Positions 44,066 through 52,817 of a stretch of 64,000 nt of DNA are shown one piece after another (the first letter of the stretch is position 1; every line of letters starts with the position of its first letter). The notes beneath the pieces are model-generated. The model was not told the origin of the DNA. It saw nothing but the letters and a program-made list of their open reading frames with translations, and made no database searches. The stretch spans positions 1,178,001 through 1,242,000 of the forward strand of contig NZ_JAIFAG010000001.1 of the NCBI RefSeq assembly GCF_020012125.1, given 5' to 3'. The DNA comes from Hymenobacter psoromatis (GTDB taxonomy: Bacteria > Bacteroidota > Bacteroidia > Cytophagales > Hymenobacteraceae). A program made the translations under genes and the position numbers.

Positions 44066-45751
44066 ATGCATACCTTTAATAAACTACTGCTGGGCGCAGG
44101 TGCGGCGCTGCTGCTAACCGCTACCGGCTGCAAAAAGACGCTCGACGAGGTACCTTACGACTTCTACGCCCCCGAAAACGTGTATAAGTCGGCTGATGAC
44201 GCCGAGGCGGCCATCGCGGGCGTATACTCCGACTTCAACTCCTACGACTGGTTTACCAAGCCGTACTGGGAATTCCTATCGGAAGACGACGACCATATTG
44301 CCGGGGCCAGCTTCGCGCTCACCGGCATTGGATCGGGCAACTACCTCGGCGATTATAAAACGCCCATCATGTTTACCGGGCCCTACGCCGTGATTGCTCG
44401 CGCCAACACGGTGCTGGAGCGCGTGCCGGCCATCACGATGGATAAAACGCAGCAGAACCGTATTCTGGGCGAAGCCCACTTCTTGCGCGCGTTCAGCTAC
44501 TTTACCCTAGTCAAGCTCTTCGGGCCAGTGCCGCTGCGCACGGCCTCGGTTACGTCCATCACCGACACCAATATTCCACGCTCGTCGGTGTCCGACGTGT
44601 ATAAGCAGATTATCGACGACCTGCAACAAGGCGAAACCCTGATGCCCTACCAGGGCGACCCCGGCTCGGGTGCGCTGGGCCACGTCAACAAAGGCGCGGC
44701 GCAGGGTCTGCTGGCCAAGGTCTATGCTACCATCGGCTCGGCCTCGCTGAAAGGCGCGCAGATGACGGTCCAGGGCGGTAAAGACAACGGTTTCTACACC
44801 TACAATAAGGACGTGGTAGCCGGCTACGAAGGCTTCGACAGCAAGCAGTACTACCAACTGGCTAAGGATGAGGCTGGTAAGCTCATCACCAGCGGTAAGT
44901 ACTCGCTGTTTCCGAACTACATGGACCTGTGGAAAAAGTCGAACGATAATTTGGTGGAGCACATGTTCATGGAGCAGACGTTGGCCGGCAATACCATCCA
45001 CTCCAACTTCGTGAACAACTACTTCACCTCGGGCGACCTAGGGGGTAGGGGCTACCTCTGGATGGATACCAACTTCTACCAGCAGTTCAGCCCCCTCGAC
45101 GACCGGATAACCAAGGATGTGACGCACTTCTGGTTCGAGGACTACGGCAATGGTCCCTTCTACTATTTCTACCCCCGCACCGATTCGCTGAAGTACTACA
45201 TCGTATCCGTCAATACCAAGACGGGAGCTAAGCCGGCCAAGGGCGATACCACCTTCGCACGCTACCAGAACAAGGCGCAGATTCTCAAGTACTACGTCCC
45301 CGGCAAGCCTATTGCTCCCAACAACAGCGACGGCAACTTTGGAGCCACCAACTACCCACTGCTGCGCTACGCCGACGTGCTACTCGTGTATGCGGAGGCC
45401 GAAAACGAGCTGAACGGGAATACTCCCGATGCCCGCAAATATTATCTGCAAGTACGCGTTCGCTCGAACCAAACCGCGACCGCGGCCCAGGACCCGCTGC
45501 TTGACCCTTCAAATCTCAACCAGTTGCAAATGCGCAGCGCCATCTTCGCTGAGCGGGGCCAAGAGCTGGCCTTTGAGTCGGACCGCCGCTACGACCTCCA
45601 GCGCTGGGGCGTGTACTTGCAGACGATGAACCAGATTGGCTTGTCCAAGCAGAATGTGCTCAAGAGCCGCGACCAGCGTACCCTACTCGTGCCGCTGCCC
45701 GTGGCCGAAGTATTAGCCAACCCCTCGGTGACCCAGAACGCCGGCTGGTAA
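44066..45751 (+). CDS. susD: SusD/RagB surface glycan-binding lipoprotein
   Basis: 561 residues. Lipobox at LLLTATGCKKTLDE (Cys22). Tetratricopeptide-like helical SusD fold: YDFYAPENVYKSADDAEAAI, the RILGEAHFLRAFSYFTLVKL block with FGPVPL, and the C-terminal RYADVLLVYAEAENELNG and AIFAERGQELAFESDRRYDL QRWG. It forms the lid of the SusC channel at the cell surface and binds manno-oligosaccharides. Directly downstream of susC; a hairpin at 45775-45823 separates it from the GH5 gene. Confidence 0.95.
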   Translation: MHTFNKLLLGAGAALLLTATGCKKTLDEVPYDFYAPENVYKSADDAEAAIAGVYSDFNSYDWFTKPYWEFLSEDDDHIAGASFALTGIGSGNYLGDYKTPIMFTGPYAVIARANTVLERVPAITMDKTQQNRILGEAHFLRAFSYFTLVKLFGPVPLRTASVTSITDTNIPRSSVSDVYKQIIDDLQQGETLMPYQGDPGSGALGHVNKGAAQGLLAKVYATIGSASLKGAQMTVQGGKDNGFYTYNKDVVAGYEGFDSKQYYQLAKDEAGKLITSGKYSLFPNYMDLWKKSNDNLVEHMFMEQTLAGNTIHSNFVNNYFTSGDLGGRGYLWMDTNFYQQFSPLDDRITKDVTHFWFEDYGNGPFYYFYPRTDSLKYYIVSVNTKTGAKPAKGDTTFARYQNKAQILKYYVPGKPIAPNNSDGNFGATNYPLLRYADVLLVYAEAENELNGNTPDARKYYLQVRVRSNQTATAAQDPLLDPSNLNQLQMRSAIFAERGQELAFESDRRYDLQRWGVYLQTMNQIGLSKQNVLKSRDQRTLLVPLPVAEVLANPSVTQNAGW

Positions 45752-45774
45752 GCAGCTGGTCAACTAACGCTCCA

Positions 45775-45823
45775 GAGGCCGTTCCTGCCGGGTGGCTACT
45801 TGCCACAGACCAGGAACGGCCTC
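45775..45823 (+). promoter_or_regulatory. hairpin between susD and GH5 (possible partial terminator)
   Basis: GAGGCCGTTCCTG pairs with CAGGAACGGCCTC around a 23-base loop. No clear T run, so probably a partial terminator or RNA stability element that sets SusCD above enzyme levels. Confidence 0.5.
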
Positions 45824-45861
45824 GTTGCTTTCGAGGAGTACTACACCATGCGTACATATTT

Positions 45862-47148
45862 ATGAAAACCATTCTGTCGCGCTCGCTGCTATTGGCCGCG
45901 CTGGCCTTGGGGTGCACCCAGGCTTTTGCCCAGCCTGCCGGCTTCGTGCGGCGGCAGGGTACTGGTTTCACGCTCGATGGCAAGCCCTACCGCTACATCG
46001 GGGCCAACTACTGGTACGGGGGCCTGCTGGCTACTCAGGGTGAGGCTGGCAAAGCCCGCCTCGTCAAGGAGCTAGATTTTTTGAAAAAGCAGGGCGTTAC
46101 TAACCTGCGCGTAATGGTAGGAGCCGAGGGGCTGAGCCACGGCTATCAGTACCGCGTACTTCAGCCCCTGCAAACTGAGCCGGGTAAGTTTGACGAAAAT
46201 ATTGCTCGTGGCCTCGACTACCTACTGGCCGAACTGGACAAGCGCCAGATGAAGGCCGTGCTGCACTTTACCAATACCTGGGAATGGAGTGGCGGCTTAA
46301 GCCAGTACCTGGAATGGAATGGCTATCCCAACCAGCCCCTGCCTAAAGACCCGGATTTTAATTGGAATAAGTTTCAGCAGTATATCGCGCAGTTTTACAC
46401 TTGCGAGCCCTGCAAACAGCAAGTTGCCGGCTACATCCGCTACGTGCTGGGCCGTACCAATACCCTGACCAAGAAGCCCTACGTGCAGGACCCGGCCATC
46501 ATGGCCTGGGAAATTATCAATGAGCCCCGGCCAATGACGGCCGCCGCCACGCCAGCCTTTGAGACCTGGATGCAGCAAACCGCCTCCTTGGTTAAGTCAT
46601 TGGATAAAAACCACTTGCTGACGACTGGTAGCGAGGGCGACATCGCCACCGATAATAACATGGCCGTGTACGAGCGCGTGCACGCCGACCCCAATATCGA
46701 CTATCTCACCATCCACATCTGGCCCAAGAACTGGGGCTGGTTCCGCGACACGGCCACGGCTAAAGGAATGCCCGCCGTAATTGCCAGAGCCACGGCCTAC
46801 GTGGACAAGCACGCGGCCGAGGCCCAGAAGCTGGGCAAGCCGCTGGTGATAGAGGAGTTTGGCCTGCCGCGCGACGGCCAGGTATTCACCCTTGCCGCCA
46901 GCACCACGTTGCGCGACGAGTACTACAACGCCTTATTTGGAATGATGAAGCAGCATCCGATTATTGCGGGCTACAACTTCTGGGCCTTCGGGGGCTCGGC
47001 TCGGCCCGTGCCGGGCCAGGTGTTCTGGAAGGCTGGCGATGCCTACATGGGCGACCCCGGCGGCGAAGAGCAGGGCTTGAATTCGGTATTCGACGTGGAC
47101 AAATCTACCTGGGCCGTTATTGGCAAGTACCTTAAAACCATAAAATAA
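45862..47148 (+). CDS. GH5 endo-beta-1,4-mannanase (GH5_7-like)
   Basis: 428 residues with signal peptide MKTILSRSLLLAALALGCTQ-AFAQ. TIM barrel glycosidase: GKPYRYIGANYWYGGLL, LKKQGVTNLRVMVGAEG, HFTNTWEWSGGLSQYLEWNG, acid/base Glu221 in AWEIINEPRPM, LTIHIWPKNWGWF and nucleophile Glu332 in LVIEEFGLPRDGQ, then YNFWAFGGSARP. These fit the mannanase subfamily 7. It cleaves mannan chains at the periplasm or surface. Three bases separate its stop from the ATG of the following GH26 gene, so the two are one operon. Confidence 0.93.
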   Translation: MKTILSRSLLLAALALGCTQAFAQPAGFVRRQGTGFTLDGKPYRYIGANYWYGGLLATQGEAGKARLVKELDFLKKQGVTNLRVMVGAEGLSHGYQYRVLQPLQTEPGKFDENIARGLDYLLAELDKRQMKAVLHFTNTWEWSGGLSQYLEWNGYPNQPLPKDPDFNWNKFQQYIAQFYTCEPCKQQVAGYIRYVLGRTNTLTKKPYVQDPAIMAWEIINEPRPMTAAATPAFETWMQQTASLVKSLDKNHLLTTGSEGDIATDNNMAVYERVHADPNIDYLTIHIWPKNWGWFRDTATAKGMPAVIARATAYVDKHAAEAQKLGKPLVIEEFGLPRDGQVFTLAASTTLRDEYYNALFGMMKQHPIIAGYNFWAFGGSARPVPGQVFWKAGDAYMGDPGGEEQGLNSVFDVDKSTWAVIGKYLKTIK

Positions 47149-47151
47149 GCC

Positions 47152-48276
47152 ATGAATTTTCGTAAGCTCACGCTGGGCCTGGCGCTGGCCGCCACCACGC
47201 TGGCCGGCCGCGCGCATGCCCAGGCTGCCCCCTCCTCCGACCCCGCCGCCACCCCCGAAACCAAGCTGTTGCTGGCTAACCTCCACCGCTTGGTAAGCAA
47301 GGGCACTATGTTTGGGCACCAGGATGCGCTGGCCTACGGCATCAGCCAGGGCCAGATGTGGAAGGGCGATGCCAACCGCGCCGACGTGAAAACCGTGAGC
47401 GGCTCCTACCCCGCCGTTTTTGGCTGGGAGCTGGGGCACATCGAGCTGGACAGCGCCCGTAATCTCGACGGCGTGCCGTTTGACCGCATGAGGGGCTACA
47501 TCAAGCAGGGCTACGAGCAGGGCGCGGTTATCACCATTAGCTGGCACCTTAACAACCCGCACGATGGCAAAACGGCCTGGGATACCACGCGCACCGTCCC
47601 CTACATCCTGCCCGGCGGTGCGGACCATGCCAAGTACGTGAGCTACCTCGACCGCGTGGCGACTTTCCTGGGCAGCCTGAAGGGCAGCAAAGGCGAGGCC
47701 ATTCCGGTGATTTTCCGGCCGTTTCACGAGCATACGGGCTCCTGGTTCTGGTGGGGTAAGAAGGAGTGCACCCCGGAGGAGTTCAAGACCCTCTGGCAGT
47801 TCAGTGTCAACTACTTACGCAAGGATAAGAAGCTGCACAATCTGATTATCGCCTACTCGGCGGCCGATTTCAAAGACGAGGCCGACTACCTGGAGCGCTA
47901 CCCCGGCGATGCCTATGTGGACGTGATGGGCTTTGATGATTATTGCAACAACGTACCCAAGTTCCGGCAGGAAATGGAGCGCAAGCTGGCCGCGCTGCTC
48001 ACCATCAGCCAAGCTCATCACAAGCTGCCCGCCCTCACCGAGTTTGGCTACGAAAGCCTGCCCGACCCCACCTGGTGGACCGGCACCATGCTACCCCTGC
48101 TGGAGAAGTACCCGGTTTCCTACGCCCTCACCTGGCGCAATGGCGACCCGAAGCACTACTTCGCGCCTTTTCCGGGCCAGCCCAGCGCCGCCAATTTCAA
48201 GCAATTTACCCAGAATGGTAAAATTCTGCTGGAGAAGCAGATAGCGCCACTGCATCTGTACACCAAGACGTTATAA
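47152..48276 (+). CDS. GH26 beta-mannanase
   Basis: 374 residues, signal peptide MNFRKLTLGLALAATTLAGRAHAQ. GH26 blocks: LVSKGTMFGHQDALAYGI, YPAVFGWELGHIELD, VITISWHLNNPHDG, acid/base Glu193 in IFRPFHEHTGSWFWWG, YPGDAYVDVMGFDDY, and nucleophile Glu297 in PALTEFGYESL, then YALTWRNGD. Related in order and motifs to the lipoprotein GH26 at 23935. Likely a mannobiose-forming mannanase (as known for Bacteroides ManA), feeding the symporter that follows 46 bases downstream. Product specificity is inference. Confidence 0.94.
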   Translation: MNFRKLTLGLALAATTLAGRAHAQAAPSSDPAATPETKLLLANLHRLVSKGTMFGHQDALAYGISQGQMWKGDANRADVKTVSGSYPAVFGWELGHIELDSARNLDGVPFDRMRGYIKQGYEQGAVITISWHLNNPHDGKTAWDTTRTVPYILPGGADHAKYVSYLDRVATFLGSLKGSKGEAIPVIFRPFHEHTGSWFWWGKKECTPEEFKTLWQFSVNYLRKDKKLHNLIIAYSAADFKDEADYLERYPGDAYVDVMGFDDYCNNVPKFRQEMERKLAALLTISQAHHKLPALTEFGYESLPDPTWWTGTMLPLLEKYPVSYALTWRNGDPKHYFAPFPGQPSAANFKQFTQNGKILLEKQIAPLHLYTKTL

Positions 48277-48322
48277 TCCCTGTTAGTCCCCTTTCCCAGG
48301 GGCCACCCTCCCTACCCCCCGC

Positions 48323-50155
48323 ATGAAGCTTCATCTTATCGACCTGCTCATCATCGCTACCTACTTGCTAGCGACGGTGGGTATCGGCCTTTACTACCGC
48401 AAAAAATCGAGCCAAGACAAGGATAGCTATATGCTGGGCGGCCGCACGCTGCCTTGGTACAAGCTGGGCCTGAGCGATGCCTCGGACATGTTCGACATCA
48501 GCGGTACGATGTGGATGGTGAGCCTGTGCTTCGTGTACGGCATGAAAAGCATCTGGATTCCCTGGCTCTGGCCGGTGTTCAACCAGGTGTTTCTGATGAT
48601 GTACCTCTCGCGCTGGCTGCGGCGCTCGGGGGCCAGCACCGGGGCCGAGTGGCTGGCCACGCGCTTCGGGCAGAAGGGGCCGGGCGTGTGGGCCTCGCAT
48701 CAGGTCGTCATCGCGTTTGCCCTGCTGAGCTGCCTGGGTTTCCTGGCCTACGGCTTCGTGGGGCTGGGTAAGTTCATTGAGATATTTATTCCCTGGAACC
48801 TCGTAAGCGGCTACATTCCCTTCCACGTGGCCCCACAATACGTGCCGCACGTGTACGGCATCGTATTCACGCTCTTCGCCATGTTCTACTCCATCATTGG
48901 CGGCATGCACAGCATTGTGCTGGGTGATATTATCAAATACTGCATCATGACGGTGGCTTGCATCGCCATTGCCATCATTGCCTACATCAACCTGCAAGGC
49001 CACGAGTTGGCGGTACCGCAGGGCTGGTTCAATCCATTCTTTGGTTGGCGGCTGGGGCTCGACTGGTCGAAACTCATCCCCGAAGTCAACAGTAAAATCT
49101 CCAGTGACGGGTACTCGCTATTCGGTATTTTCTTCATGATGATGGCCTTCAAGGGCATTTTCGCCTCGCTGGCCGGCCCCGCGCCGAACTACGATATGCA
49201 GAAAATCCTGAGCACCCGCTCGCCCGAGGAAGCCAGCAAGATGAGCGGCTTCGTCTCGATTATTCTGCTACCCATCCGCTACGCCCTCATCATCGGCCTC
49301 ACCATTCTGGGCCTGCTCTACTACCACCAGATGGACCTGCGCACCGCCACCGGGTCCATTGACTTCGAGCGCATTTTGCCCGCCACCATCAACAACTTTC
49401 TGCCGGCCGGGCTGGCCGGGCTGGTACTTACCGGCCTGCTGGGGGCATTTATGGGTACTTTCAGTGGCACCGTGAACGCGGCGCAGGCGTACGTGGTAAA
49501 TGACATTTACCTCAAATACGTGAACCCGCAGGCCAGCACCAGCCGCATCATGTCCATGAACTACGTGGTGGGCGTATTGGTCGTGGCTACCGGGGTAGTG
49601 CTGGGTTTCTTGGCCAAGGACGTGAACACGGTGTTGCAGTTCATCGTGTCGGCGCTCTACGGCGGCTACATCGCTTCCAACGTGCTCAAGTGGCATTGGT
49701 GGCGCTTCAACGCCACGGGCTTTTTCGTGGGCATGACCACGGGCATTGTGGCGGCGGGTTTTTTCGGCTTTTTCATCGAGTCTGGCAATTTGCTCTACTG
49801 GTTTCCGCTGCTATTTGGCATCTCGCTGGCGGGTTCCATCATCGGCACCTACCTCTCGCCGCCCACCGAGGCGGCCGTGCTGCATAATTTCTACAAAACG
49901 GTGCGGCCCTGGGGCTTCTGGGGCCCGGTGCTGGCCGAAGTGCAGGCCCTGGACCCTACGTTTCAGCCCAACCGCAACTTCAAGCGCAACGCCTTCAACA
50001 TCGTGCTGGGCATTATCGCGCAGCTCTGCCTCACCATCCTACCCATGTATTTGTTGCTGAGCCAGCACGTGCCGCTGGCGGTGGTAATAGTCATTCTAAT
50101 TATCGTGGGCACCATCCTGAAAAAAACTTGGTGGAACCGCCTAAGCGACGACTAG
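48323..50155 (+). CDS. sodium:solute symporter family protein (probable manno-oligosaccharide importer)
   Basis: 610 residues, about 14 transmembrane helices, SSS family: LIDLLIIATYLLATVGIGLY, KDSYMLGGRTLPWYKLGLSD, DMFDISGTMWMVSL, GASTGAEWLATRFG, and FMGTFSGTVNAAQAYVVNDI, with the Na-site helix. Its place between GH26 and GH130 matches the mannobiose pathway described in Bacteroides, where a symporter takes mannobiose across the inner membrane. CCCTACCCCCC lies 9-16 bases before its ATG. Confidence 0.9.
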   Translation: MKLHLIDLLIIATYLLATVGIGLYYRKKSSQDKDSYMLGGRTLPWYKLGLSDASDMFDISGTMWMVSLCFVYGMKSIWIPWLWPVFNQVFLMMYLSRWLRRSGASTGAEWLATRFGQKGPGVWASHQVVIAFALLSCLGFLAYGFVGLGKFIEIFIPWNLVSGYIPFHVAPQYVPHVYGIVFTLFAMFYSIIGGMHSIVLGDIIKYCIMTVACIAIAIIAYINLQGHELAVPQGWFNPFFGWRLGLDWSKLIPEVNSKISSDGYSLFGIFFMMMAFKGIFASLAGPAPNYDMQKILSTRSPEEASKMSGFVSIILLPIRYALIIGLTILGLLYYHQMDLRTATGSIDFERILPATINNFLPAGLAGLVLTGLLGAFMGTFSGTVNAAQAYVVNDIYLKYVNPQASTSRIMSMNYVVGVLVVATGVVLGFLAKDVNTVLQFIVSALYGGYIASNVLKWHWWRFNATGFFVGMTTGIVAAGFFGFFIESGNLLYWFPLLFGISLAGSIIGTYLSPPTEAAVLHNFYKTVRPWGFWGPVLAEVQALDPTFQPNRNFKRNAFNIVLGIIAQLCLTILPMYLLLSQHVPLAVVIVILIIVGTILKKTWWNRLSDD

Positions 50156-50169
50156 TTTCTTCCTAAGCG

Positions 50170-50266
50170 CTGAGCTGCTAGCAAGTAGCGTTTCTTTCCA
50201 GAGTGCCTTACTATTCTTCAATTATCAAACAAGCTAATAGCTAGCAGCTTACAGCTAGCAGCTCAG
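50170..50266. repeat. inverted repeat before GH130
   Basis: CTGAGCTGCTAGC (50170-50182) pairs with GCTAGCAGCTCAG (50254-50266), with extra AGCTAGCAGCTTACAGC-type words next to the right arm. It fills most of the 116-base spacer between symporter and phosphorylase genes. Confidence 0.6.
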
Positions 50267-50271
50267 AAACT

Positions 50272-51513
50272 ATGTCTTCCGTATTCAACCGCCGCCTGCA
50301 CCTGTTGCAAACTAAGCACGACCAGCTGCTTCACCTGCCCAACGCGAAAGAAGAGGTCGGTAACGGCATTTTCGACCGCTACGTGCACCCGGTGCTCACG
50401 GCCGCCCACGCGCCGCTGACCTGGAAATATGACCTCAACCCGGCCACCAATCCCTTCCTGATGGAGCGTATCGGCATCAATGCCACGCTCAACGCGGGAG
50501 CCATCAAGTGGCAGGGTAAATACGTGCTGGTGGCCCGCGTGGAGGGTAACGACCGCAAGTCGTTCTTCGCCGTGGCCGAGAGCGAAAACGGTATCGACGG
50601 CTTCCGGTTCTGGGACCGCCCCATCACGCTGCCCGAAACCGAGGACCCCGATACCAACGTGTATGATATGCGCTTGGTGCGGCACGAAGACGGCTGGATT
50701 TATGGCCTCTTCTGCACCGAGCGCCGCGACCCCGCTGCCTCGGACGCCGACCAGTCGGCCGCGCTGGCCAAGTGCGGCATCGCCCGCACCAAGGACCTGG
50801 TGGCCTGGGAGCGCCTGCCTGACCTCACCACCGGCTCGGCCCAGCAGCGCAACGTGGTGCTACACCCCGAGTTCGTGAATGGCCAGTACGCCTTCTACAC
50901 CCGCCCGCAGGACGGATTCATCGATGCCGGCAAGGGCGGCGGCATCGGCTTTGGCTTGTCGGAAAGCATCAATCCGGCGCGGGTCATGCAGGAGGTTATC
51001 GTGGATAAGAAGCAGTACCACACCATTTCGGAGCTGAAAAACGGCCTCGGCCCGACCCCGATTAAAACCGAAAAAGGCTGGCTACATTTGGCCCACGGCG
51101 TGCGTAACACCGCCGCCGGCCTGCGCTATGTGCTCTACTTATTCATGACCGACCTGCACGACCTTACCAAAATTACGCACAAGCCGGCCGGCTATTTTCT
51201 GGCTCCGGAAGGGAAAGAGCGGGTCGGTGACGTGTCGAACGTGGCCTTCGGCAACGGCTGGATTGCCGACGACGACGGCCGGGTATTCATCTACTACGCC
51301 TCGTCCGATACTCGCATGCACGTGGCTACCTCGACTATTGAGCAACTACTTGATTACGCCATAAATACGCCCGAAGATGGCCTGCGCTCGGCACTATCGG
51401 TGCAGGCAATTAACGCGCTGATTGACCGCAATCTAACCGCCCCTACCCCCTCGGTAGGGGAGCGCGTAGCGAGTGCCGTGAGCTCAAATGGGGTTACGGG
51501 AAATTTGAATTAA
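50272..51513 (+). CDS. GH130 4-O-beta-D-mannosyl-D-glucose phosphorylase
   Basis: 413 residues, no signal peptide, so cytoplasmic. Phosphorolyses mannosylglucose to mannose-1-phosphate and glucose. Five-bladed propeller with the GH130 marks [20 protein letters not shown], the general acid Asp132 in [54 protein letters not shown], and [19 protein letters not shown]. The partner epimerase lies directly downstream, as in the Bacteroides fragilis pathway. The last 20 residues ([16 protein letters not shown]) come from a CCCTACCCCCTCGGTAGGGG palindrome and look added on. Confidence 0.93.
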   Translation: MSSVFNRRLHLLQTKHDQLLHLPNAKEEVGNGIFDRYVHPVLTAAHAPLTWKYDLNPATNPFLMERIGINATLNAGAIKWQGKYVLVARVEGNDRKSFFAVAESENGIDGFRFWDRPITLPETEDPDTNVYDMRLVRHEDGWIYGLFCTERRDPAASDADQSAALAKCGIARTKDLVAWERLPDLTTGSAQQRNVVLHPEFVNGQYAFYTRPQDGFIDAGKGGGIGFGLSESINPARVMQEVIVDKKQYHTISELKNGLGPTPIKTEKGWLHLAHGVRNTAAGLRYVLYLFMTDLHDLTKITHKPAGYFLAPEGKERVGDVSNVAFGNGWIADDDGRVFIYYASSDTRMHVATSTIEQLLDYAINTPEDGLRSALSVQAINALIDRNLTAPTPSVGERVASAVSSNGVTGNLN

Positions 51514-51527
51514 AAATCAAAAGTGAC

Positions 51528-51590
51528 AAATTAAAAATTGGGGTTGGGAGGGAAATTAATTCATTTCCTTCCCTCCCCAATTTTTAATTT
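51528..51590. repeat. AT-rich palindrome before the epimerase gene
   Basis: AAATTAAAAATTGGGG (51528-51543) pairs perfectly with CCCCAATTTTTAATTT (51575-51590), and the inner GGGAGGGAAA / TTTCCTTCCC also pairs almost fully. Further TTTTTAAT words follow to 51610. Fills the whole spacer between GH130 and epimerase genes. Confidence 0.65.
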
Positions 51591-51614
51591 TTAATTCAAA
51601 ATTTTTAATCAAAA

Positions 51615-52802
51615 ATGATGTTACAAGCTGCTGAATTTCAGACGGAACTAGATAATATTCTCACTTATTGGCGCACCTATGCGCCGGACAAAGTCGAGGG
51701 CGGCTTTTTTGGGAAAATTGACAACGAAAATCGTCCTACCACCATCGCGCCGAAGGGGGCGGTGCTACACGCCCGCATTCTGTGGACGTTTGCGGCGGCC
51801 TGCAACCACCAGCCTAGCGTCGAAAACCTGGCCGTGGCCCGGCGCGCCTACGAGTATATAATCGCGCATTTTCTGGATGCGGAGCACGGCGGCGTGTACT
51901 GGTCCGTGGATTACCAGGGCCAGCCACTCGATACCAAGAAGCAGATTTACGCGCTGGCTTTTACCATTTATGGTCTGAGTGAATACCACCGCGCCAGCGG
52001 CGATGCGGTAGCTTTGGCACACGCGCAGGCGCTGTTCCGCACCATCGAAGCGCATAGCTTCGACCCCGCGGAAGGTGGCTACCTCGAAGCTTTTGCCCGC
52101 GACTGGCAGCCGCTCGGCGACCTGCGCCTGAGCGCCAAGGACGCCAACGAGAAGAAGACTATGAATACGCACCTGCATATTTTGGAGGCGTATGCTAACC
52201 TCTACCGCGAGTGGCCCGACGAGCACTTGCGCCAGCAGATAGATTCCCTTTTGCTGGACTTCACGGACCATATTATTGACCAGGAAACCGGCCACCTCAC
52301 CTTGTTTTTGGATGAGCACTGGCAGCCCCGGCCCGATGCTGTTTCCTACGGCCACGACGTAGAGGCGGCTTGGCTGCTGCTGGAGGCCGCTGAAGTGCTG
52401 CACGAACCCGACCTCGTTGCCCATTTTCAGCAAACGGCCGTGCAACTGGCCCACGCCGCCGCCGAGGGGGTAGGGCCCGATGGGGGCCTGACCTACGAGC
52501 TGCACCCCGGCGGCCACCTCGATGCCGACCGCCACTGGTGGGTGCAGGCCGAGGCCATGGTGGGCTTCTACAACGCCTATCAGGTGAGCGGCGACATGCA
52601 CTTTCGAGCCTTGGCCGAGGGCGCGTGGCGCTTTACGCAGCAGCACATTCTGGATAAAGAAAACGGCGAGTGGTTCTGGGGCGTGCACGCCGACGGCTCG
52701 CTGATGACCGGCGAGGACAAGGCCGGCTTTTGGAAATGCCCTTACCACAACGGCCGCGCCTGCCTCGAAATGCTGCGCCGGCTGAACACCCCGCACCCGT
52801 AA
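51615..52802 (+). CDS. cellobiose 2-epimerase (AGE family)
   Basis: 395 residues, cytoplasmic, (alpha/alpha)6 barrel. Epimerises the reducing-end mannose of mannobiose to glucose, giving mannosylglucose for the GH130 enzyme. Sequence marks: VLHARILWTFAAAC, NTHLHILEAYANLY with His186 and His188, AVSYGHDVEAAWLLLEAAE with His247, HWWVQAEAMVGFYNAYQ, and FWKCPYHNGRACLEML with a late His. The length is typical. The ATG at 51615 is directly followed by a second ATG. It sits 15 bases upstream of GH43. Confidence 0.93.
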   Translation: MMLQAAEFQTELDNILTYWRTYAPDKVEGGFFGKIDNENRPTTIAPKGAVLHARILWTFAAACNHQPSVENLAVARRAYEYIIAHFLDAEHGGVYWSVDYQGQPLDTKKQIYALAFTIYGLSEYHRASGDAVALAHAQALFRTIEAHSFDPAEGGYLEAFARDWQPLGDLRLSAKDANEKKTMNTHLHILEAYANLYREWPDEHLRQQIDSLLLDFTDHIIDQETGHLTLFLDEHWQPRPDAVSYGHDVEAAWLLLEAAEVLHEPDLVAHFQQTAVQLAHAAAEGVGPDGGLTYELHPGGHLDADRHWWVQAEAMVGFYNAYQVSGDMHFRALAEGAWRFTQQHILDKENGEWFWGVHADGSLMTGEDKAGFWKCPYHNGRACLEMLRRLNTPHP

Positions 52803-52817
52803 CTCTGCTCTATTCGT

